Source: Lachnospiraceae bacterium (GTDB taxonomy: Bacteria; Bacillota; Clostridia; Lachnospirales; Lachnospiraceae). From it: DNA of 10,425 nucleotides. The position numbers were made by a program, and so were the translations under genes. Of the stretch, positions 5,966 through 10,425 are shown in pieces (positions within the stretch are counted from its first letter, which is position 1; every line of letters begins with the position of its first letter). Below the pieces are notes generated by a model, which saw only the letters and a list, made by a program, of their open reading frames with translations, was not told the origin of the DNA and made no database searches. The stretch is taken from the NCBI GenBank assembly GCA_024695225.1, contig JAILIO010000172.1, forward strand, positions 1 to 10,425, in the 5' to 3' direction.

Positions 5966-7342
5966 ATGCCTGATCTCAACGAAGAAAACATCTTAAAAAA
6001 AATACCCCCACATGATACGGAAGCCGAAGGAGCGGTGCTGGGAGCCATGCTGGTGAGCCGGGACGCCATCGCCCAGGCTTCCGAATATATTACAGGGGAA
6101 GATTTTTACAACCGCTATTACGGTATGGTTTTCGACGCAATGGTGGAACTGGACAACAAGGGATACGCAGTGGATACCGTGACCCTCCAGGCAAAGCTCA
6201 GGGAGATGAACGTGCCGGGAGAAGTGTCCGGACTGAGCTTTCTGAAAGATATCCTGGCCCTGGACAGCTTCAGTGGAAATGCAGTTTATTATTCCAGGAT
6301 AATAGCCGAAAAATCCGTGCTCAGAAAGCTGATCAAGGTTTCCACGGATATACAGAACGACTGCTACAGCGATAACGGTGATGTGAGCCGGGTCTTGGAC
6401 AGTGCTGAGAAAAACATATTTGAAGTTCTGAAGAAAAATGACACCGGAGAATTTGTACCCATAGAAAAGATCACCATGGATGTTATAGATCAGATCGATG
6501 AGGCTGCAAAGCACCCCGGAGCCATCACCGGCATCTCCACAGGATTTATAGATCTGGATGCCATGACTTCGGGAATGCAGAAATCGGATTTCATATTGAT
6601 CGCTGCCAGACCTTCCATGGGAAAGACTGCCTTCGCCCTGAACATAGCCCAGCATGTGGCTTTCAGAAACGAAAAGCCCATTGTGGTATTCTCCCTCGAG
6701 ATGAGCAAGGAACAGCTGGTACAGAGGATATTGTCCATGGAATCCCATGTGAGTTCCGAGAAACTGAGAAACGGCAGCTTAAAAGACGATGATTGGGAAA
6801 GGATCTCCGAAAGCGCCAATATAATAGCCAATTCAAAACTGATCCTGGATGATACGGTGGGGCTCACATCCTCCGCTCTGAGAGCCAAATGCAGGAAGTA
6901 CAAGCTGGATTATGATATACAGATGGTGATAATCGACTATCTGCAGCTCATGTCCGGGGGCGGGGAGAGAAAAGGAGCGGTCACCAGGCAGCAGGAAGTG
7001 TCGGATATATCCCGGGGGCTCAAGGAACTGGCAAGGGAATTGCAGGTCCCGGTGGTTGCCCTCTCACAGCTCTCCAGAAATGTGGAGGCCAATTCCAGAT
7101 CTGACCGAAAACCCAGGCTGTCGGATATAAGAGAGTCCGGATCCATCGAGCAGGATGCCGATCTGGTGATGTTCATATACAGGGACGATTATTACCACCC
7201 TGACACGGAGAAACCGGGTGTCGCAGAGATCATCATAGCCAAGCAGAGACGAGGCCCGGTGGGGAGCGTGGAACTGAAATGGCTCAAGGAATACACCCAG
7301 TTTGCAAATCTCGAAAAGGATTACAATAGGAATGATGATTGA
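5966..7342 (+). CDS. dnaB: Replicative DNA helicase DnaB (DnaC of Bacillus)
   Basis: Hexameric ring helicase that unwinds DNA at the replication fork and recruits primase. The 458-residue product has the N-terminal DnaB domain (about 12-112, starting IPPHDTEAEGAVLGAML), a linker, and a RecA-like motor. Visible motor motifs are Walker A ARPSMGKTA (214-222), Glu245 in FSLEM, Walker B MVIIDYLQLM (320-329, Asp324), ALSQLSRNVE (365-374), LSDIRESGSIEQDAD (385-399), and the basic loop KQRRGPVG (426-433). No intein or insertion is present. The ATG at 5966 overlaps nothing but follows the rplI stop by one base. The nearest Shine-Dalgarno, GGAGG at 5949-5953, is 12 nt away, so translation is probably coupled to rplI. 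An in-frame ATG at 5921 would add 15 residues inside rplI that do not match the family. Confidence 0.97.
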   Translation: MPDLNEENILKKIPPHDTEAEGAVLGAMLVSRDAIAQASEYITGEDFYNRYYGMVFDAMVELDNKGYAVDTVTLQAKLREMNVPGEVSGLSFLKDILALDSFSGNAVYYSRIIAEKSVLRKLIKVSTDIQNDCYSDNGDVSRVLDSAEKNIFEVLKKNDTGEFVPIEKITMDVIDQIDEAAKHPGAITGISTGFIDLDAMTSGMQKSDFILIAARPSMGKTAFALNIAQHVAFRNEKPIVVFSLEMSKEQLVQRILSMESHVSSEKLRNGSLKDDDWERISESANIIANSKLILDDTVGLTSSALRAKCRKYKLDYDIQMVIIDYLQLMSGGGERKGAVTRQQEVSDISRGLKELARELQVPVVALSQLSRNVEANSRSDRKPRLSDIRESGSIEQDADLVMFIYRDDYYHPDTEKPGVAEIIIAKQRRGPVGSVELKWLKEYTQFANLEKDYNRNDD

Positions 7343-7344
7343 AA

Positions 7345-7400
7345 GATAAAACAAACAGCCCCCGGCGGATGGACTCCTCCGGGGGCTGCCTTATGTTTTC
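7345..7400. terminator. Bidirectional terminator between dnaB and the ferredoxin gene
   Basis: A perfect 10-bp GC-rich stem pairs CAGCCCCCGG (7356-7365) with CCGGGGGCTG (7379-7388) around a 13-nt loop in which GGA (7367-7369) and TCC (7375-7377) could also pair. On the plus strand it is followed by CCTTATGTTTTC, a broken T-run. On the minus strand it is followed by TTTGTTTTATCTTT, a better T-rich tail. It therefore can end both the dnaB and the convergent ferredoxin transcripts. Confidence 0.88.
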
Positions 7401-7410
7401 TCAGTTATTC

Positions 7411-7587
7411 TCAGCCTTCAGATATAGCTGATACAGGGCAGTTTGCTGCGCATGTTCCGCAATCGATGCAGGTATCTGCGCTGATCTCATACTTTCCATC
7501 GTCAGTGTTGCTTATAGCGGAAACAGGGCATCCCCCTGCGCAAGTGCCGCATCCGATGCAATCGTCTTTGTTGATAACATATGCCAT
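7411..7587 (-). CDS. 2[4Fe-4S] ferredoxin, clostridial type
   Basis: Small cytoplasmic electron carrier with two four-iron clusters, of the kind that serves pyruvate:ferredoxin oxidoreductase, hydrogenase or Rnf in anaerobes. The 58-residue product starts MAYVINKDDCIGCG. It shows two CxxCxxCxxxCP motifs: CIGCGTCAGGCP (Cys10, 13, 16, 20) and CIDCGTCAANCP (Cys40, 43, 46, 50), each followed by VSAI, reflecting the internal duplication of the family. Length and cysteine spacing are those of classical clostridial ferredoxin. The ATG (complement of 7585-7587) has GGAGG eight bases upstream. It faces dnaB across a shared terminator and is divergent from the DUF2142 gene. Which redox partner it serves cannot be told. 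Confidence 0.95.
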   Translation of the reverse strand: MAYVINKDDCIGCGTCAGGCPVSAISNTDDGKYEISADTCIDCGTCAANCPVSAISEG

Positions 7588-7665
7588 GATAATTACCTCC
7601 TATGTTCTTAAGATACCGGGACATAATCTCTTTTAAACCCGGCCAACTAAATCCGTCAAAGACAG

Positions 7666-7693
7666 ATTACAACGAGAATATGCGGTTAATCAA
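7666..7693 (-). promoter_or_regulatory. Candidate promoter of the ferredoxin gene
   Basis: On the minus strand a -35-like TTGATT (complement of 7688-7693) is followed by a 16-bp spacer and TGTAAT (complement of 7666-7671), five of six to the -10 consensus. The predicted leader is about 70 nt and carries the ferredoxin Shine-Dalgarno. In it CCGGG (complement of 7638-7642) could pair with CCCGG (complement of 7616-7620) across a 17-nt loop. No known riboswitch is recognised. Confidence 0.45.
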
Positions 7694-7740
7694 GGATAAC
7701 CTTTATTTAAGGGCTTTTATTTCTCCCGGGGGGTGTCCTG

Positions 7741-7749
7741 TGTTACAAT
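7741..7749 (+). promoter_or_regulatory. Extended -10 promoter of the DUF2142 gene, predicted leaderless
   Basis: TGTTACAAT (7741-7749) is an extended -10 with TACAAT, five of six to consensus. Transcription should start near 7756, one base before the ATG at 7757. The -35 region (about 7721-7726, TTCTCC) is poor, as is common for extended -10 promoters. There is no Shine-Dalgarno before the ATG. Confidence 0.6.
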
Positions 7750-7756
7750 GTGTGCC

Positions 7757-9688
7757 ATGAAAGAGATAATATCTAAAAATGTGATATTTGCGATTTCCCT
7801 GCTGACAGCCCTGCTGTTCTGCGTCTTGTGGACTCACGATCACATATCAGGCGCGGAACTCTCGTCTTATTTCCCGGATATGGGGGCTGAAGAGATGATG
7901 AGCGCTTCGGATGAGAGGGAGGATCTCCTGCCACTGGATGAGGGCTATAGCTTTGAACTGCCCTGGGAATGGGAGGAGATCAAGACATCCGCTTTCAGGC
8001 TGAATCTCCCGGACGGGGCGGGGGACGGCAATGTAACCGTCACTGTCACGGATGAAAAGGGGACAGAACTGAAAGAAAGCATTCCCATCTCAGAGATAAA
8101 TGAGGACTCCTTTACGTATTTTAAAACAAAGGGCGAGGTGGAGCCCGGAATCCTTAAGTTCGATGTCAGGTCTGAGGGCAGCAGGGTTCTTATTTACACC
8201 AGGGGTGTCTTTGATGAGGAGGGGGTGATCCTGTACGACGGTCCCCAGGTGAAGCTCACAGCTTCCTCGGTGCCTGAAAAGATGCTGCTCGGCCTGATAG
8301 TCCTGTGCTTTGCAGGGTTTGCGGTGCTTTTTCTCGCGGACAGGAGGAGAGCGCTGTCGCCGGAAGCCCTGTTCCTGTTTCTCTATATCAGCTTCGGCCT
8401 GATATTCATGCTCTCCTACGCGCCTCTTGCGGAGCCGGATTCGGGGAATCATTTTAAACGGGTGCTCTCCATAACAAACGGCAATCCTGTGGGGATAGCT
8501 TCCGGGGATTCCCAGATCGGAGATGACATCTCCTGGCCGGGTGATTGGGAGACGGATGACAATGTGAACATGACGATCTACCGCTCTCTCAGGACTTTCG
8601 ATTTCAAGATGGGAGAAAATAAGCCCGAGAGGCTTGAATTCACAAACATAGCCCTGTATTCACCCTTTTCCTACACGGCCCCTGTTATCGGAGCCTTTAT
8701 CGCCCGGATATTCACGGACCGTCTGATGGTGATACTGTTCGCCTCAAGGCTTTCAAACCTGCTGATAACGGGGCTCATAATGTTTCTGGCACTCAGGATC
8801 ACCCCCGTGGGGAAGAGGTATATCCTGTGGATCATCCTGCTCCCCATGTTCATGCAGCAGGCTGTGGGGGTGGCGCCGGATTCGATGCTGACAGCCCTGG
8901 TGACCATCCTTCTGGCCATGGCTCTCAGATACCGGTGCACGGAGGAGTCCCCGGGGAGATGGGCAATGGCGTCCCTGTACGGGATAACCTTTCTCCTGAG
9001 CCAGTACAAGATAGTCTATCTGCTCTTTGCCCTGATGGTATTCCTCATACCCGCAGAAAAATTTGGCAGCAGGAAGAGATATGTCTTCCATGTATGCGCC
9101 ATGGGAGGGATGACTGCAGCTGCCGCCCTGATCTGGCTTAAGATATCCTCAGGGATACTGTCCACCGGGTACGCTCTGGCGGATTCCCAGACAGAAAAGA
9201 TGCTCACCCGTCCGGTGGAGTATATGCTGGCTGTGTTCAGGACCTACGCTACGGAGGGGTGTTCATTTGTGGGGCAGCTTTTGGGATCGGACCTGGGTTC
9301 ATTTGCATTTAAGACCAATCTGACAGTGCTGATGATCCTGTTTTCACTGTTTATTGCGGAGGTGGTCATGACAAGGAAGAGCAACGGTGGAGGGGATGTT
9401 CCCCGGGACAGGATGATCCCCCTGCTCCTGACATGCATCATGGCGGCCACAGCCCTTCTCATCACCACAGCCGAATACATCCAGTGGAATGACGGCATAA
9501 ACCTGATACTGGGGATCCAGGGGCGTTATTTCCTGCCCTTCCTCTTTCCCCTCATGACAGTTATCTGCGGGGACCGCAAGGGGACCCTTGCCGGAAACAA
9601 GATGAATGGCATCTATGCCCACGCCCTTATCCTCCTCTGCTTCGTACCCCAGATCCTTTTGCACTATCTGTACGGAACTCTGGACTGA
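7757..9688 (+). CDS. DUF2142-family polytopic membrane protein
   Basis: Integral membrane protein of 643 residues. One helix (about 7-25) is followed by a roughly 150-residue polar region (26-175) with beta-rich stretches such as GNVTVTVTDE and GSRVLIYTRG, probably outside the membrane. About a dozen further helices then run to the C-terminus (178-194, 203-222, then 305-640 with loops). Two phrases match what I know of DUF2142: EPDSGNHFKRVLSITNG (226-242) after the early helices, in the place of the family's PDE..H motif, and GIQGRYFLPFLFP (586-598) near the end. The family is GT-C-like in layout and often lies in surface-polysaccharide loci, but no enzymatic activity is established, so a glycan role is inference. 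The in-frame GTG at 7733 and ATG at 7748 lie upstream of or within the -10 box, so ATG 7757 is preferred. No glycan gene is adjacent within the window. Confidence 0.82.
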   Translation: MKEIISKNVIFAISLLTALLFCVLWTHDHISGAELSSYFPDMGAEEMMSASDEREDLLPLDEGYSFELPWEWEEIKTSAFRLNLPDGAGDGNVTVTVTDEKGTELKESIPISEINEDSFTYFKTKGEVEPGILKFDVRSEGSRVLIYTRGVFDEEGVILYDGPQVKLTASSVPEKMLLGLIVLCFAGFAVLFLADRRRALSPEALFLFLYISFGLIFMLSYAPLAEPDSGNHFKRVLSITNGNPVGIASGDSQIGDDISWPGDWETDDNVNMTIYRSLRTFDFKMGENKPERLEFTNIALYSPFSYTAPVIGAFIARIFTDRLMVILFASRLSNLLITGLIMFLALRITPVGKRYILWIILLPMFMQQAVGVAPDSMLTALVTILLAMALRYRCTEESPGRWAMASLYGITFLLSQYKIVYLLFALMVFLIPAEKFGSRKRYVFHVCAMGGMTAAAALIWLKISSGILSTGYALADSQTEKMLTRPVEYMLAVFRTYATEGCSFVGQLLGSDLGSFAFKTNLTVLMILFSLFIAEVVMTRKSNGGGDVPRDRMIPLLLTCIMAATALLITTAEYIQWNDGINLILGIQGRYFLPFLFPLMTVICGDRKGTLAGNKMNGIYAHALILLCFVPQILLHYLYGTLD

Positions 9689-9727
9689 AGAAAAACAGAT
9701 CGCTTATTTACGTGCTGTGCATATCTC

Positions 9728-9768
9728 CCGCACCGGCTGTGCGGAGCCCCGGGCTGAAGGGCAGGGGC
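9728..9768 (+). terminator. Two GC-rich hairpins after the DUF2142 gene, possible terminator
   Basis: CCGCAC (9728-9733) pairs perfectly with GTGCGG (9739-9744) around a 5-nt loop. GCCCC (9746-9750) can pair with GGGGC (9764-9768). Neither is followed by a T-run (GGATAAATATG follows), so factor-independent termination is doubtful. The 130 bases between the two genes hold no other visible feature except the mecA -10 box. Confidence 0.3.
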
Positions 9769-9803
9769 CGGATAAATATGTTCTCGCCCGTGACCTGACC
9801 TTG

Positions 9804-9812
9804 TGATATACT
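9804..9812 (+). promoter_or_regulatory. Extended -10 promoter of mecA, predicted leaderless
   Basis: TGATATACT (9804-9812) is an extended -10 with TATACT, five of six to consensus. The expected start of transcription, 7 nt beyond, coincides with the A of the mecA ATG at 9819. No -35 match is seen at 16-18 bp, and there is no purine-rich Shine-Dalgarno anywhere in the preceding 20 bases. Confidence 0.6.
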
Positions 9813-9818
9813 CTCATC

Positions 9819-10425
9819 ATGATCATAGAAAAAATATCTGAAATGGAAATAAGGACCGTGATATCGAAGCGTGAGCTGAAGGCCCGGGGCATATCCTGCG
9901 ATACCTTTGAGTACGATACGGAGGAATCCCGCACCCTTTTCTCTGAGGTTGTATCCCAGGCCATATATCAGACCGGCTTTGATCCGGAGGATTATCCCCT
10001 TGTCATAGAGGCCGTGCCCCTTGAAAACGGCAGCATGGCCGTGAGCGTTTTAAAGACCGACGATCCGGAGGAACTGGATGCCAGGTTTTCACATTTTTCT
10101 CCTGAGGTGAGGATGGGGAATCTGGACAATGCGGACGTGGAGGATGAGAGCGAGGCGGATATGCCGGAAAATGGGGCCAACTTTATGGATATACTCAGGG
10201 AGGCCGCAGGCATGCTGTTTCGGGAAAACGGAAATAATGACCGGGAGCAGGCCCGGGAGATGCGTCCTGTGACAGCGGTCCAGGCCTCTTCACATGCCTA
10301 CAGGATGAAGAGCCTGAACGACCTGATAGAGACCGCGGGAAGGGTGCAGAAGGGGACAAGTGTGCCCAGCACCGTCTGGAAAGGCAGGGATGGCTCATAT
10401 CTCCTGACCTTCGGCAGAGGTTCCC
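9819..10425 (+). CDS. mecA: MecA-type adaptor protein for ClpCP (3' end beyond window)
   Basis: Adaptor that binds substrates and activates the ClpC unfoldase for ClpP degradation; in Bacillus it controls competence through ComK. The visible 202 residues begin MIIEKISEMEIRTVISKREL, the MecA N-terminal domain. The segment GFDPEDYPLVIEAVPLENGS (53-72) and then DDPEELDARFSHFSP (81-95) are as in clostridial MecA proteins. An acidic linker follows (about 103-119, NADVEDESEADMPENG), and the start of the C-terminal domain includes YRMKSLNDLIETAGRV (161-176) and DGSYLLTF (191-198). The frame is open to the window edge, so the last part is missing. The family alignment fixes the start at 9819, because the next ATG (9843) would delete the first conserved strand. 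There is no Shine-Dalgarno. Targets in this organism are unknown; a competence role is not shown. Confidence 0.88.
   Translation, partial: MIIEKISEMEIRTVISKRELKARGISCDTFEYDTEESRTLFSEVVSQAIYQTGFDPEDYPLVIEAVPLENGSMAVSVLKTDDPEELDARFSHFSPEVRMGNLDNADVEDESEADMPENGANFMDILREAAGMLFRENGNNDREQAREMRPVTAVQASSHAYRMKSLNDLIETAGRVQKGTSVPSTVWKGRDGSYLLTFGRGS

Noticed and set aside
8827..9141. Plus-strand frame of 104 codons inside the DUF2142 gene
   Set aside because: It is a Gly/His/Pro-rich alternative frame of a clear membrane-protein gene with no start signal and no family resemblance.

Overview
The window reads as a chromosomal segment of a Gram-positive, low-to-mid GC anaerobe of the Clostridia, most likely the Lachnospiraceae. 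This rests on four observations: the rpsF-ssb-rpsR and gdpP-rplI-dnaB order typical of Firmicutes, a clostridial 2[4Fe-4S] ferredoxin, a MecA adaptor of the clostridial type, and codon use rich in AGG and ATA. Species cannot be named from the sequence alone. No tRNA, rRNA, CRISPR array, insertion sequence or phage gene was found.

Layout. Positions 1-242 hold the end of an upstream reading frame made almost entirely of a 63-bp tandem repeat. It is followed directly by the ATP-binding subunit of a polar amino-acid ABC importer (253-1077). A secreted SGNH/GDSL-type hydrolase follows (1131-2072), ending at a hairpin terminator. The ribosomal/replication cluster then runs rpsF, ssb, rpsR (2209-3292), with a possible S6:S18-type autoregulatory leader before rpsF and a strong cUUCGg-capped terminator after rpsR. 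A new promoter starts gdpP (c-di-AMP phosphodiesterase), rplI and dnaB (3428-7342). A very GC-rich terminator that works in both directions separates dnaB from a convergent 58-residue ferredoxin gene on the minus strand (7411-7587). Beyond it a DUF2142-family polytopic membrane protein (7757-9688) is transcribed divergently from the ferredoxin. The 5' two-thirds or more of mecA (9819 to the window end) closes the segment.

How the parts work together. Most genes are housekeeping: small-subunit and large-subunit ribosomal proteins, single-strand DNA binding, the replicative helicase, c-di-AMP turnover and ClpCP substrate delivery. The accessory pieces are the amino-acid importer, the secreted hydrolase and the DUF2142 membrane protein, the last two probably acting at the cell envelope.

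The most unusual signal is regulatory. Three genes (gdpP, the DUF2142 gene and mecA) have an extended -10 box (TGnTAnnnT) ending only 6-7 nt before the ATG and have no Shine-Dalgarno sequence, so their mRNAs are predicted to be leaderless. The SGNH hydrolase gene looks nearly leaderless. The neighbouring rpsF, ssb, rpsR, rplI and ferredoxin genes have strong Shine-Dalgarno sequences. The window therefore seems to mix two modes of translation initiation. No wholly new multi-gene system was recognised.
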